NCBI GenBank assembly: GCA_964542645.1
Contig: CAZIUG010000007.1
Span: 62,001 to 126,000, forward strand
Reading direction: 5' to 3'
DNA from: Moanibacter sp964542645
GTDB lineage: Bacteria; Verrucomicrobiota; Verrucomicrobiia; Opitutales; UBA2987
Length of the DNA: 64,000 bases
The position numbers were made by a program, and so were the translations under genes. The notes under the pieces were generated by a model. It saw only the letters and a list, made by a program, of their open reading frames with translations. It had not been told where the DNA came from and made no database searches. Positions 45,116 to 55,579 of this stretch are shown in pieces. Position 1 is the first letter of the stretch; every line of letters begins with the position of its first letter.

Positions 45116-47656
45116 GTGTCAAAATCCCTAATCATAGCCGAAAAACCGAGCGTCGCAGAAGACCTCGCCGCAGCACTTGGCCGGGTTGGGAAAAGGGGAA
45201 GTTGGTATGAGGATGACTCTTATGTAATATCTTCGGCTATTGGTCATCTCGTAGAACTCTACATGCCGGAAGACTTCGATAAAAAGTTGCGCTACTGGCG
45301 CCTTCAATCTCTTCCCATAATTCCCGAGCAGTTTAACTTGAAGGTTATCGATAGGACGAAGTCGAAGTACCAGGAATTGGAGAAACTATTACAACGTAAG
45401 GACGTGTCGGAAGTAATCAATGCCTGTGACGCCGGCCGTGAAGGAGAACTCATTTTCACCTATGTTTACGAAGCGGCCGAGTGTCAAAAGCCGGTGAAAC
45501 GTCTCTGGATGCAGTCCATGACTAAGGGAGCAATTCGTGAAGCATTTGAAAAGCTTCGCGCCGGTGGGGAAATGCGTAACCTTCAAGATGCAGCCCGATG
45601 TCGTTCCGAAGCGGATTGGTTAATCGGGATCAATGGGACACGTGCGATAACGGCTAGAGTGTCCGGACGAGCACGGGGCAATACCGCTACTGTTGGACGG
45701 GTCCAGACACCGACTCTTAAGCTTGTTGTAGAACGGGAAAATCAAATTCGGAGATTTAGTCCTCGCCCATACTGGTGTATCGTTGGACTTTTCTCGATTG
45801 CCGAGGGAGATTATGAAGGAGTCTACCAAAAACCCGACTTCAAAGCTAGGGTGAAAGACAAAAAAGGGGGAAATGAATCAAGCCCATTAGAAGATCGAGT
45901 AGATAGAGTCTGGACCAAGGAAGATGCGGACCAAGTCCGTGCTGATATTAAAAAAGCAAAGTCTGCTGTGGTTTCAGAAGAAAAGAAGCGAAGCAGGCAA
46001 ATCTCTCCCCGGCTCTATGATCTTACTACCCTACAGCGAGAGGCAAACAGTCGCCATGGGTTATCGGCCCGTCATACCCTTCAAATCGCTCAATCCCTCT
46101 ACGAAGAGCATAAACTCATAACTTACCCTAGGACTAGTTCTCAAGCCTTACCTGAGGACTACCAACAGACCTGTCGAAGAATCCTGGAAACGATAGGAGG
46201 AGACTTTGAGCCTCACGCAGAGGAGATCCTAAACAAAGACTGGGTACGTCCCAATCGGCGGATATTTAATAATGAACAAATTAGCGATCACTTCGCTATT
46301 ATCCCAACCGGAGAAGGGAAGAAGGCCTTGGACGGGCCTAAAGAAAAAATTTTTGACATGATCACCCGTCGATTCATGTCGGTTTTTTACCCACCTGCGG
46401 AGTTTGATGTGACGACGAGGTTTAGCGAGGTGGCGGAGCATACTTTCAAATCAGAGGGGAAAGTCCTTATAAATCCGGGTTGGATGAGTTGCTATGGGAA
46501 AGAAGCGGAAGGAGAAGAAACTCTTCCTCCTCTCTCCCCATCCGATGGTTCTCCGCCCCAAGCAGACATCTCGACAGTCGAGATTGAAGAACTAGAAACC
46601 AAACCACCTTCTCGCTACACTGAAGCAACCCTTCTATCTGCAATGGAAAGCGCTGGGAAGCTGGTCGATGACGAAGAACTTGCCTTAGCTATCAAAGAGA
46701 AAGGACTGGGAACACCAGCTACTCGCGCTCAAACTATTGAGCAGCTTATCAATCAACTATATGTGGAAAGGGAACGCCGGAACCTCATTCCTACTGCCAA
46801 AGCTGATTTTCTGATGAGCTTTCTTGAGCTTGTCAAAGCCGATGTCCTTACAAGTCCCTCCATGACGGGAGAATGGGAACACAAGCTCCACCAAATCGAG
46901 AAGGGTCAATTGACTCGTAACCAGTTCATGGATGGAATAATCGATCTTACGCGCTCAATCGTCGAGCAAACAAGGTCCTTCAAGGAAGAGGAAGCTGGAG
47001 GAAATGAGACGTCTGTGATATCGCCATCGGACGGCAAGCCTTTTCTTGAGACCTTTCGCACCTACCGTTCCCAAGATGACACCTACCGGATTTACAAAAT
47101 TGTGGCTAATCGTAAACTAGAAGAAGCCGAGGTCGGGGAGCTCGTTTCCAAGGGACAGATTGGACCACTCGACGGATTCAGGTCTAAGGCTGGGAAACCC
47201 TTCTCAGCGATCCTCCGACTTAATAATGAAAAGAAGAAGGTTGAATTCGTTTTTGATAACCGCGACGAAGGATCGAACGATGGCGAGGGAGAGACCCTGG
47301 ACCTGTCTAAGTGTCCAGTCGCGGGGCAATGCCCAAAGGATGGGAAACCCGTGTACTCCACTCCGAGAGCATTTGCTTGTGAGCATTCCTTGAACGGAAA
47401 ACGAGATTGTACATTTCGAATCAGCCGTCAAATCCTTGGACAAACTCTTCCCGAAGAACAAATCCGAAAGCTGCTCGAAAATGGCAAGACTGATCTCATA
47501 GAGAACTTCCGTTCCAATCGCACGAAAAGATATTTCTCTGCTTACCTGGTACTTAAGAAAAACCATGATATTGGCTTCGAATTTCCACCAAGAGCGACGA
47601 AAAAGATGACAAAGAAAACCGCTATTAAGAAGCCTAATACAAAGAAAGCAGGCTAA
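45116..47656 (+). CDS. topB: DNA topoisomerase III (type IA)
   Basis: 846 residues that relax and decatenate DNA by passing single strands. It starts at GTG with SLIIAEKPSVAEDLAAALG, the TOPRIM entry. The metal site DAGREGELIF is near residue 104. The catalytic tyrosine is in LITYPRTSSQALP near residue 335. After about 600 come two or more C-terminal topoisomerase-type repeats with paired cysteines (CPVAGQCPKDG and FACEH) and a Lys-rich tail. The type fits chromosomal TopB-like enzymes of Verrucomicrobiota. It is transcribed divergently from lpxK. Confidence 0.95.
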   Translation: MSKSLIIAEKPSVAEDLAAALGRVGKRGSWYEDDSYVISSAIGHLVELYMPEDFDKKLRYWRLQSLPIIPEQFNLKVIDRTKSKYQELEKLLQRKDVSEVINACDAGREGELIFTYVYEAAECQKPVKRLWMQSMTKGAIREAFEKLRAGGEMRNLQDAARCRSEADWLIGINGTRAITARVSGRARGNTATVGRVQTPTLKLVVERENQIRRFSPRPYWCIVGLFSIAEGDYEGVYQKPDFKARVKDKKGGNESSPLEDRVDRVWTKEDADQVRADIKKAKSAVVSEEKKRSRQISPRLYDLTTLQREANSRHGLSARHTLQIAQSLYEEHKLITYPRTSSQALPEDYQQTCRRILETIGGDFEPHAEEILNKDWVRPNRRIFNNEQISDHFAIIPTGEGKKALDGPKEKIFDMITRRFMSVFYPPAEFDVTTRFSEVAEHTFKSEGKVLINPGWMSCYGKEAEGEETLPPLSPSDGSPPQADISTVEIEELETKPPSRYTEATLLSAMESAGKLVDDEELALAIKEKGLGTPATRAQTIEQLINQLYVERERRNLIPTAKADFLMSFLELVKADVLTSPSMTGEWEHKLHQIEKGQLTRNQFMDGIIDLTRSIVEQTRSFKEEEAGGNETSVISPSDGKPFLETFRTYRSQDDTYRIYKIVANRKLEEAEVGELVSKGQIGPLDGFRSKAGKPFSAILRLNNEKKKVEFVFDNRDEGSNDGEGETLDLSKCPVAGQCPKDGKPVYSTPRAFACEHSLNGKRDCTFRISRQILGQTLPEEQIRKLLENGKTDLIENFRSNRTKRYFSAYLVLKKNHDIGFEFPPRATKKMTKKTAIKKPNTKKAG

Positions 47657-47946
47657 ATAAATTTGGGAATTCCATGCTCCGCGTATGGGACTGAAAAGTG
47701 AAAGGAGTTCCCTGGATGGGCATGGCGGTCTTAGCAAAACATTCTACCCCCGTCGACGGTGGTACCCGATTCTGCTTCACAGCCAAGAATGTTTGTCGGC
47801 TGCACGTTGACAAGAAATGCTCTGAGGCAAAAAATCGAATCCCAGAAAGAAATCGAAGTGGCTACCTCCCGTCTATGGTTCCCAATTAGGATTTCTCTTC
47901 CCAATAGGTGCTAATTCTCCTTGGCTATTAGTTTAATTAGTAAGGC

Positions 47947-48762
47947 ATGAGAAAAAAAGAAACCACTAATCCCAAATTCAGTCTACAAGATCGCACCATT
48001 GCCGTCATCGGAGCTGCATCAGGTATCGGAGAAGCGGTGGCAATAGCCTGCGCCGAGTGCGGCGGAAATGTAATCATCGCTGATCTTGACAATGAAGGTC
48101 TCTTTAGGGTTGCAGCTGAGATTTCGAGCACAGAAGGGAAATGTGAATCCCATGATCTCGATATCTGCGACGAAAAGGGAGTCGGTGAATTTCTCAGAGA
48201 TGTCGATAGCCGATTTGGACTAGATGCAGTGGTGGCCACCCCCGCTCTCAATATTCGACAGCCGATCACAGCCTACTCTAGCGCTGAGGTGGATCGTATT
48301 CTGGATGTAAACCTGAAGGGAGGATTCTATGTCTTGAATATAGCAGGCAAGTTGATGTCTGATCGCGGGAAAGGAAGTATAGTTCTCTTTTCCTCAATTC
48401 GTGGCAAGGTAGTCGAAGCGGGTCAGGGAATTTATGCCGCAACTAAGGGTGCCATCGAACAGCTAGTCCGAGCTTCTTCGGCAGAATTAGGGCCTTCAGG
48501 TGTCCGAGTGAATGCACTTGCTCCAGGAATTGTCACTACTCCCCTGACTCAACAGATCCAATCCAACCCTAATTGGCATGAGGCCTACGCGTCCCACTCG
48601 GTTTTCAACCGTTGGGCAACTCCAGAAGAGATAGCTTGGCCCACCGTCTTTCTCCTATCTGAAGCCGCCTCCTTCATTACGGGCTCGGTGCTTTATGTTG
48701 ATGGTGGTTGGACAGCCATCGACGGTCGTTTCAATCCACCAAGTATGGAAACCAGTCGATGA
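47947..48762 (+). CDS. Short-chain dehydrogenase/reductase
   Basis: 271 residues of classical SDR type. NAD(P) motif IAVIGAASGIGEAVAIA near residue 17, NAG-equivalent region altered (TPALNIRQP), and the catalytic Ser-Tyr-Lys set in FSSIRGK and YAATKGAIEQL. The C terminus ITGSVLYVDGGWTA is typical of 3-oxoacyl-ACP-reductase-like sugar or acid dehydrogenases. No operon partner is tight; substrate unknown. Confidence 0.88.
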   Translation: MRKKETTNPKFSLQDRTIAVIGAASGIGEAVAIACAECGGNVIIADLDNEGLFRVAAEISSTEGKCESHDLDICDEKGVGEFLRDVDSRFGLDAVVATPALNIRQPITAYSSAEVDRILDVNLKGGFYVLNIAGKLMSDRGKGSIVLFSSIRGKVVEAGQGIYAATKGAIEQLVRASSAELGPSGVRVNALAPGIVTTPLTQQIQSNPNWHEAYASHSVFNRWATPEEIAWPTVFLLSEAASFITGSVLYVDGGWTAIDGRFNPPSMETSR

Positions 48763-49040
48763 CCAATAAAGTTTGATTGGAACAACGACTTGATGCGAAG
48801 AAACCCGTCCGTCATCTGAGATCATGTCTGATTATCTGTGTATCGCAAAGGGAATCGGGCTGGACTAAATTTTGCAGCAATCTTTCGAAAACTGTTGTTA
48901 TGGAGTAATCTCGCTTCGACACACGTATAAACACGAGGATTCTCGACACAGCTTAAACCGAGACTTACCACCAAGAGATCGATCATGTCTTTTCCGCACA
49001 ACTTGTCGAAGGGCATGCCGCATCTATTAGAATCTTTCCC

Positions 49041-49931
49041 ATGCCCTACCATAACAGACCTCTCACGCTAAGCGCTATTGTTTGGGCTTTGGTCGCTTCC
49101 TTCCTTTGGTCGGGAAACTCTGTATCGATAAAATTTGCCTTGGCAGGAGTTCCCCCTCTGGCACTAGCAGGTGTACGATTCATTTTGGGACTGGCAGTGG
49201 TAAGCATCTGGATAATGAGTAGTCGAATCTCTCTAAGAATGACAGGGGGAGAATGGCGATTGCTCGTCCAGTTGACTTTGATCTTCTCCCTCCAGATTCT
49301 TTTCCTTAATATCGGTACAGATGGCACCACGGGAAGTCGCTCCTCGATTTTAATCTCCTGTCATCCCTTTTTCGTAGCACTTTTCGCACATCTATTTATC
49401 CCCGGAGATCGTTTCAGTGTGCTGAAATTAATCGGAATGGCCCTGTCCTTCATTGGCATCTGTTCCATATTCTGGGAAGGCCTCTTCCTCGGCAATAGAC
49501 TTCTGTTGGTAGGGGACCTCTTAGTTTTTGCCAGCAGCCTTCTCCTTGGAGCACGTCAAGTCTATGTGAAGCATCTGACGATGAATATCCATCCCGGAAA
49601 GATTCTCTTTTGGCAGGCGGTTCTCAGTATTCCCATTTTCTTTATTCTTAGTGCAATATACGAGCCGCTAGAAAATATAACTCTGACAACTGGGATTGTT
49701 TTAGCCATCCTCTACCAGGGAGTGGTCATCGCCGGAATATGTTTCATTATCTGGACGATACTCATGCGTGATTTTAAAGCCAGTCGCTTGGGTGTCTTTT
49801 CATTCACAATTCCACCTTTTGGCGTTCTCTTGAGTTATATCTTTCTAAAGGAAGCACTAACTCCAGGAATTTGGATCAGCATGCTCCTAGTTGGTATTGG
49901 AGTAGCATTGGTCAACTCTGAAAAAGAATGA
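49041..49931 (+). CDS. DMT-superfamily transporter, EamA type
   Basis: 296 residues with about ten membrane helices in two EamA halves. The first half begins WALVASFLWSGNSVSIKFAL and the second LLVGDLLVFASSLLLGARQVY. These proteins export amino acids or other small metabolites. The stop overlaps the next start by 4 bases (ATGA), so the TPR gene downstream is translationally coupled. Confidence 0.9.
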   Translation: MPYHNRPLTLSAIVWALVASFLWSGNSVSIKFALAGVPPLALAGVRFILGLAVVSIWIMSSRISLRMTGGEWRLLVQLTLIFSLQILFLNIGTDGTTGSRSSILISCHPFFVALFAHLFIPGDRFSVLKLIGMALSFIGICSIFWEGLFLGNRLLLVGDLLVFASSLLLGARQVYVKHLTMNIHPGKILFWQAVLSIPIFFILSAIYEPLENITLTTGIVLAILYQGVVIAGICFIIWTILMRDFKASRLGVFSFTIPPFGVLLSYIFLKEALTPGIWISMLLVGIGVALVNSEKE

Positions 49932-51151
49932 AATACTGTATTCTACTACTACCTTGGATCCTAGCCGCCCCTCTTTACGCCCAAGACGATTACGAGCGGG
50001 TAATCAGGTCCCGACGACACACAGAGAAAGGAAAAGAATTGACTCGGATTGGGGACGTAAAAGGAGCCATTATGGACTTTGACGAAGCCATTCGGCTCGA
50101 TGCGGATAATGCTGAAGCCTACCTCTCTCGAGGCAGAGCCAAGGCCAAACGAAAGGACTTTGACGGCGCCCTTAACGACTATTCGCAAGCGATCGAAACA
50201 AATCCAGAACATCCACTTGCCTATTATGAGCGAAGTCAATCTCACGTTGAAAAAGAAGACTGGGAAAGTGCCCTTGAAGATCTCACCGAGGCAATCAAAT
50301 TAGACAGCTCAAATCCCGACTACTACCGCTCGCGGGCCGCGATCAGACTAAACCGCCATCAGCATACTGAAGCAGTGGAAGATTTTGAACGTCTCGCTAA
50401 TCTTGAAAAAAACGACCTGCGGCATCTTCGATCACTAAGCGACGCTAAGTATGCTGCCGGAGATTTCGAGGGTGCTCTCGAGGTCTGTAACAGCTTACTC
50501 AGGAAGAATCGACGTTCAGCCTCAGGTTACGTCCTTAGGGCCAGATTGAAGATTATTAAGGGATTGGGAAAAGGGGCCCATGCCGATTATGATAAAGCGG
50601 TAAAATATTCACCTCAAAGTCCAGAACCTTATTTTTATCGTGGCCTTTTTTTCTATGCTAGAAACCAATTCTCGAAGGCCAGAAATGACCTCTCCGCCGG
50701 ACTAGAACTGACAATTCAAAGAGAGAGCTTGGATTATGCAAATCTCTGGCTCTGGATGACCGATGCGCGAATGGGAAAAGTCGTACGGGCCGACGAAACA
50801 CTGCGAAGATATCGAGACGAACGCGAGGAAGAGAAGACCTTTGATTGGCCCGATACAATCACCCGTTTTGTACTTGGAGAGATATCAGAAGAAAAGTTGC
50901 TGGTGCTTGCTAAAGACACTGATTTGATAAAAGAAAAGGAACAAGTGGCCGAAGCGACTTACTATGCCGCCCAAACACACATCCTGGAAAATCGTTGGGA
51001 AGAAGCTTTAAAAAGACTGAAGACCTGTGTCGCGGCAAACATCCTCCTCTTCTACGAGCATACTGCGGCATTTTTGCAAATCAGCCACGAAAATGATATC
51101 CAACGGAGAGAAAATTCGCGAAGGCAGAGTACTAAACTAGGATATGAGTAG
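49928..51151 (+). CDS. Exported TPR-repeat protein
   Basis: 407 residues. A signal peptide ending near LYAQDD is followed by at least five TPR units of the A...G...A..D...AI.LDP type between about residues 30 and 250. The C-terminal third is helical without clear repeats. It would be a periplasmic or envelope scaffold. The ATG lies inside the end of the EamA transporter gene (ATGA overlap). Confidence 0.85.
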   Translation: MKYCILLLPWILAAPLYAQDDYERVIRSRRHTEKGKELTRIGDVKGAIMDFDEAIRLDADNAEAYLSRGRAKAKRKDFDGALNDYSQAIETNPEHPLAYYERSQSHVEKEDWESALEDLTEAIKLDSSNPDYYRSRAAIRLNRHQHTEAVEDFERLANLEKNDLRHLRSLSDAKYAAGDFEGALEVCNSLLRKNRRSASGYVLRARLKIIKGLGKGAHADYDKAVKYSPQSPEPYFYRGLFFYARNQFSKARNDLSAGLELTIQRESLDYANLWLWMTDARMGKVVRADETLRRYRDEREEEKTFDWPDTITRFVLGEISEEKLLVLAKDTDLIKEKEQVAEATYYAAQTHILENRWEEALKRLKTCVAANILLFYEHTAAFLQISHENDIQRRENSRRQSTKLGYE

Positions 51152-51179
51152 TTAATCTTCGAGCCAACCCGGTAGCCAA

Positions 51180-51989
51180 CTATAGGCTTCCAGCAACGAC
51201 AGGATTTGTTAGGGCTCCGATTTTTTCAATGATTACAGTAATACTGTCTCCATCCTTAAGGTAGACGGGAGGGTTCTGTGCCATTCCCACACCCTGAGGA
51301 GTTCCCGTCATGATCACAGTTCCGGGTAAGAGAGTTGTGCTCTTGCTAAGGAATGAGATCACCTCAGGGACATCGAATATCATATCGTTGGTATTCGAAT
51401 CCTGCAAAGTTTCGCCATTTAGCACTGTCCGAATCCTTAAAGAATTTGGATCAGGGATATCCTCGGCGGTTACAAGACACGGTCCCAACGGAGCAAAGGT
51501 ATCAAATCCTTTCCCCCGACACCATTGGCCCCCTCCCCATTTTAACTGCCAATCTCGGGCACTAACATCGTTCGCACAGGTATACCCAAGGACGTAATCT
51601 AACGCCTCTTCGCGCCCGACATCACGGCACGCTTTACCAATTATAACCCCCAATTCGCATTCGTAATCTACCTCTTCACTCTTGCTTTCCCCGCCCGGAA
51701 GAATAATCGGGTCGTCCGGATTTTGCACCGAATTTGCTCCCTTCACAAAAAGAATCGGAAATTCTGGTCGAGCCATTCCAGTCTCGTCCGCGTGCTGTCC
51801 GTAGTTTAACCCAATACAGAGGATGATCGGTGGTGTTACAGGAGCCAACTGTTTCCCAATTATCGCCTCTTGATCCGTAAGCTGATGCTCTCCAAAAATA
51901 TCCCCTGACAACTCGAAGAATTTATGGTCCCCCCGTGCTCCAGCAAATTTTTCCTCTCCTTCCCTACTCAGATATCGCATTATAATCAT
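51180..51989 (-). CDS. Fumarylacetoacetate hydrolase family protein
   Basis: 269 residues. The family cleaves or isomerises C-C bonds in 2-oxo-acid compounds with a divalent metal. Metal-binding acidic residues sit in VDYECELGVIIG, and the surrounding GYTCANDVSARDWQ and MTGTPQGVGMAQNP are the standard signatures. This form resembles ureidoglycolate-lyase-like or 2-hydroxyhepta-2,4-diene-1,7-dioate-isomerase-like members. It converges with the TPR gene. The exact substrate is unknown. Confidence 0.9.
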   Translation of the reverse strand: MIIMRYLSREGEEKFAGARGDHKFFELSGDIFGEHQLTDQEAIIGKQLAPVTPPIILCIGLNYGQHADETGMARPEFPILFVKGANSVQNPDDPIILPGGESKSEEVDYECELGVIIGKACRDVGREEALDYVLGYTCANDVSARDWQLKWGGGQWCRGKGFDTFAPLGPCLVTAEDIPDPNSLRIRTVLNGETLQDSNTNDMIFDVPEVISFLSKSTTLLPGTVIMTGTPQGVGMAQNPPVYLKDGDSITVIIEKIGALTNPVVAGSL

Positions 51990-52213
51990 AATTACTCTCC
52001 TCCCCTTTTCAGACTATTGAGAATCGATAGACGAATTTGAAAAGAGTCAAGCCGTAGAGCTGTGATATCGGGTTCAAAAATTCGCGATCGTCTCGGGGAA
52101 ATCCTTTCTTGATACATATACTACTTGCTCCTTTTAGAGTGAATTCCCCTTTACATATAATAGGTTTAAAGTCGCTTTTACAAAAAGGAATCTTAAGAAA
52201 ATAAAGATGTGCG

Positions 52214-53968
52214 ATGAAAGAGACAAGTGGATATCAAGCAGTAGCATCCCAAGCGGAAATTCTAGTTGGAAAAGCGAAAGTGGTACGATTGGGTGCCCAC
52301 TCCATCGCGCTATTTCGGCTCGGAGATGAGATCATAGCGCTCGACAACCGGTGCCCCCATATGGGATTTCCTCTTGACCGAGGAACTGAAAAAGACGGCA
52401 TTCTCACCTGTCACTGGCATCACGCACGCTTTGATATTGGCAGTGGCTGCGCCTTCGACCTTTTCGCGGATGACATTCCTGTCTTTGATACCTTCTGTGA
52501 GGATGGGAAGGTGTTCGTATCAAAAACCCCTAAGGCAATTCCGGGAGAATCCTACTATGGCCAACGTCTGAAGAAGGGATTGGAGCAGAACATTGGGCTT
52601 GTTCAATCGAAGAGTGTCATTGGACTTCTCGAATCAAAAACCGAATTCAAAGAGATTGTCAGGCAAATTGCCCGATTTGGGGGTGCCAACCATGAGAATT
52701 GGAATGACGGGATGACTAGCCTTGCTGTGGTAGCGAATCTGTGGCCTGATCTTAGTGACCGCACTCGAATTTTTGCTCTTTCTTATGCAGCTCGACGACT
52801 GGCCGATAACTGTGCAGATCGGCCTTCTCGCCGAGATCGGAACCAATTAGCCGGCTCTACTTCTTCCCTATTACAATTGAAACGATGGTTTCGAGACTGG
52901 CTGGTTGTAAGGCAGAGGGATGGGGCAGAACGAACTGTCCTTACGGCAGCAGCGATTTCTCCCGGTTCGATGGAGCTTAACGATCTCCTATTTGCTGGAG
53001 TTAGTGATCGGATTTTCTCGAACACGGGTCATACTCTCGATTTCTTCAACAAGGCATTTGAATTACTGGATTTTATTGGCTGGGAAGAAGCCGAAGGAAT
53101 TCTTCCAACCCTGATGCCCCAAGCATCCGGAGCTCGCGGTGGAGAAGAACAGAGTTCCTGGAGGTCGCCAGTCGACCTGATTGAAATCATCCGTTCTGTC
53201 GAAGCAGAACTTCCGTCAATTCTTTCTAACAGAGGAAGAAGCGAAGCGCCCTTGAATCCAAATCTAGAAGGAATCCTCTGGGGAAATAACCCCGCAACTA
53301 TCACCGAATCGATTGCTAGCGAAATTGCCAGAGGAGTCAACGTGTTGGCAATTGCGAAACAAGTCTGCTACACAGCTGCAATGCGATTGGTTCGTTTTCC
53401 CGAATCGAACGACATCGCAGATTGGTTTAATCCAGTTCATACATTTAATTTCTCTAACGCGGTCTACCAAAGCCTCAAGCGAGGGGTGACTCCAGATACC
53501 GTTAAAGCTATTTTCCATGCTGCTATGGCCACCTATAAGGACCGGTTTCTAAATATTCCTGAAGCCCCCCTACCAGGCGACCTCAATAATTTTGAAAATT
53601 TGCCTGAAGAACCTGAATTATTGCGGGAGCAAATAACAGGACTTCTTGACCATCGCCAGAATCTAAACGCCGTAACCGGTGCTGTGGCCAAATATGTGCG
53701 TCTACGCCACCCGCTCAGCGACTTAATCGATACTCTTGCTATGGCAACTCTAAGAGAAGACCTAGATTTTCATAAGATTCAAGTGCTAGAGGCTGGCGTA
53801 AGTCAGGCCCGTCTGTGGCAGGGCCGCCCGGAAGAAGAGAACATATTTGTTGGGATCGCTCGTCACCTCGCTGCCCATTGCCCAACTCGGAGAGGGGAAT
53901 CACGCATGACTCAAATTGCCGTCCGCCTCCAGCGGGACGAAGTGATCTACGATAGTGCGGGTGAGTAG
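52214..53968 (+). CDS. Rieske [2Fe-2S] domain fused to a large helical domain
   Basis: 584 residues. Residues 14-105 are a Rieske ferredoxin-like domain with ligands Cys47, His49, Cys66 and His69 (CPHMGFPLD and CHWHHARF). The remaining 470 residues are helical and contain conserved-looking His positions (GGANHENWNDG, EDLDFHKIQ, ARHLAAH). The C-terminal part loosely recalls the questin-oxidase-like DUF4243 family, but I am not sure of this. An oxygenase or electron-transfer role is likely. It is followed 37 bp later by a GT-C-like membrane protein. Confidence 0.75.
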   Translation: MKETSGYQAVASQAEILVGKAKVVRLGAHSIALFRLGDEIIALDNRCPHMGFPLDRGTEKDGILTCHWHHARFDIGSGCAFDLFADDIPVFDTFCEDGKVFVSKTPKAIPGESYYGQRLKKGLEQNIGLVQSKSVIGLLESKTEFKEIVRQIARFGGANHENWNDGMTSLAVVANLWPDLSDRTRIFALSYAARRLADNCADRPSRRDRNQLAGSTSSLLQLKRWFRDWLVVRQRDGAERTVLTAAAISPGSMELNDLLFAGVSDRIFSNTGHTLDFFNKAFELLDFIGWEEAEGILPTLMPQASGARGGEEQSSWRSPVDLIEIIRSVEAELPSILSNRGRSEAPLNPNLEGILWGNNPATITESIASEIARGVNVLAIAKQVCYTAAMRLVRFPESNDIADWFNPVHTFNFSNAVYQSLKRGVTPDTVKAIFHAAMATYKDRFLNIPEAPLPGDLNNFENLPEEPELLREQITGLLDHRQNLNAVTGAVAKYVRLRHPLSDLIDTLAMATLREDLDFHKIQVLEAGVSQARLWQGRPEEENIFVGIARHLAAHCPTRRGESRMTQIAVRLQRDEVIYDSAGE

Positions 53969-54005
53969 TGGATGAAAGATTCAAATACCGAGCCGCATTT
54001 TTAGA

Positions 54006-55445
54006 GTGTTAGGCAAACCAGATTTTTCGGATAGCCCAACACCGAATCCGAATGCGAAAACCGACCCTCGATCTATTCTTGCACTCATGGGCAGTAGGAA
54101 AGTGCTCGGGACAGTTATTTTATCTATACTGTCGATTTTACTCTTTATTTGGGGCTCGAAGCGTCAAGCATCCCTGGTTAATACTGACTTCAATCTTACT
54201 GATCAGTTCGCCTACATGCAGTACGCAAGAGAACTAGCCAAAAGCAACTTCACTTTCGTGGGCGGGAGGAATCGGATGCCAGTGTATCCTGCCTTGATGT
54301 CCTTCTTCTACTGTGAAGAGATGTCCGACGAAGAGTTCTTCGAGAAAGGCAAGTCGGTGGGTATTGCTTTGGGAATTGTAGTTATCGCATCTGCCTTTCT
54401 TATATTCTGTTTGGGTGGACACACCGATGACGCGCTTACCGCTACCCTGGTAGCAATGTTCACCGTATTCGTTTTCAAGGCTCCTTATTTTCAAGCAGAA
54501 GTCCTCTACTATGGGATCGGTCTCGCCCTGTTTTGCGTCCTCCTGAAACTAGTCCACCGTCCCAGTCTAAAAATGGCCCTACTGGCAGGCTGTTTAGGCG
54601 GAATAGCTCACCTTACCAAAGCATCGGTGCTCCCGGCCATATTCCTGGCAGCAACGTGTCTAATCGCAAAAGCGGTTAACGGCTTCTTCAGGCAGAGAGC
54701 AGAATCCCAAGAAAACAAAGAACCCGTCTATTCATCCATCGTACTTCCGTCTTGCTGCCTTATTCTTTTGCTCTTCGGATTTCTTATCGTCGTTTATCCT
54801 TACATTCAAACCAGCAAAGAGCAATTCGGGTCCTATTTCTATAATGTAAATTCCACGTTTTATATGTGGTACGATTCGTGGGAGGAGGCTAAAGAGGGAA
54901 CGAGAGCCCATGGCGATCGTTTTGGCTGGCCTAATATGCCAGAGGAAGAGATCCCCAGCTTAAGCCGTTACTTTCAAACTCATAGTATAGCCGACATCGC
55001 GAAGCGCTTAGTTATTGGTTTTGCCACCGTTTCCGGGATTAGCTTCGCTCTCTCATTCGGAGCTGGGCCCATTCTCCTTTACTATCTCTCGGTTGTGGTA
55101 GGATTTTTTCATCAGAATCGTCATGCCCCAGAGCTCCGTCGAATGTGGAAAGAACGCTGCCATACCATTGTATTCATCACCGCATATTTTATTGGATACA
55201 TAATCCTCTACGCATGGTATGCCCCCATAGCCACTGGAAATCGTTTTAATCATTCTCTTTTCTTGCCTGCCATGCTCATCTGCCTCCAGAGCTTTTCTCT
55301 TTTTAGACGCCATGGTATGTCCATTCGTCTCTTCGGAAAACCCGCGAACCCCACCGTAATTAATAAGACCATACTCCTCCTGATCGGCACATACTTATTA
55401 GTTGGATTTCCATGGCTTGTCTCGACGGTCTACGGAGGTTGGTAG
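54006..55445 (+). CDS. Multi-spanning membrane protein, GT-C glycosyltransferase-like
   Basis: 479 residues with about ten membrane helices. After the first helix, FAYMQYARELAKSNFTFVGGRNRMPVYP has the Asp/Arg-bearing loop arrangement of GT-C (dolichyl-phosphate-mannosyltransferase-like) enzymes, which use lipid-linked sugars. The N-terminal 27 residues from the GTG at 54006 are polar, and an ATG at 54087 is an alternative start. I assign it from topology and this loop only; another membrane function is possible. Confidence 0.6.
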   Translation: MLGKPDFSDSPTPNPNAKTDPRSILALMGSRKVLGTVILSILSILLFIWGSKRQASLVNTDFNLTDQFAYMQYARELAKSNFTFVGGRNRMPVYPALMSFFYCEEMSDEEFFEKGKSVGIALGIVVIASAFLIFCLGGHTDDALTATLVAMFTVFVFKAPYFQAEVLYYGIGLALFCVLLKLVHRPSLKMALLAGCLGGIAHLTKASVLPAIFLAATCLIAKAVNGFFRQRAESQENKEPVYSSIVLPSCCLILLLFGFLIVVYPYIQTSKEQFGSYFYNVNSTFYMWYDSWEEAKEGTRAHGDRFGWPNMPEEEIPSLSRYFQTHSIADIAKRLVIGFATVSGISFALSFGAGPILLYYLSVVVGFFHQNRHAPELRRMWKERCHTIVFITAYFIGYIILYAWYAPIATGNRFNHSLFLPAMLICLQSFSLFRRHGMSIRLFGKPANPTVINKTILLLIGTYLLVGFPWLVSTVYGGW

Positions 55446-55579
55446 GACATTGCTCAAACATTTTGCGAACACCTTGGCTTAAGTCCCAATAGAAACGACC
55501 GATAAAATACGGATCTAAGCCCGTCCCATTTTTCGCACCCTCATTCGTCTTCTCAACTGGTAATTCCCCAAATCTTCCT

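Noticed and set aside
47698..47889. 63-codon frame after topB
   Set aside because: Unrecognisable composition, no supporting start signals.
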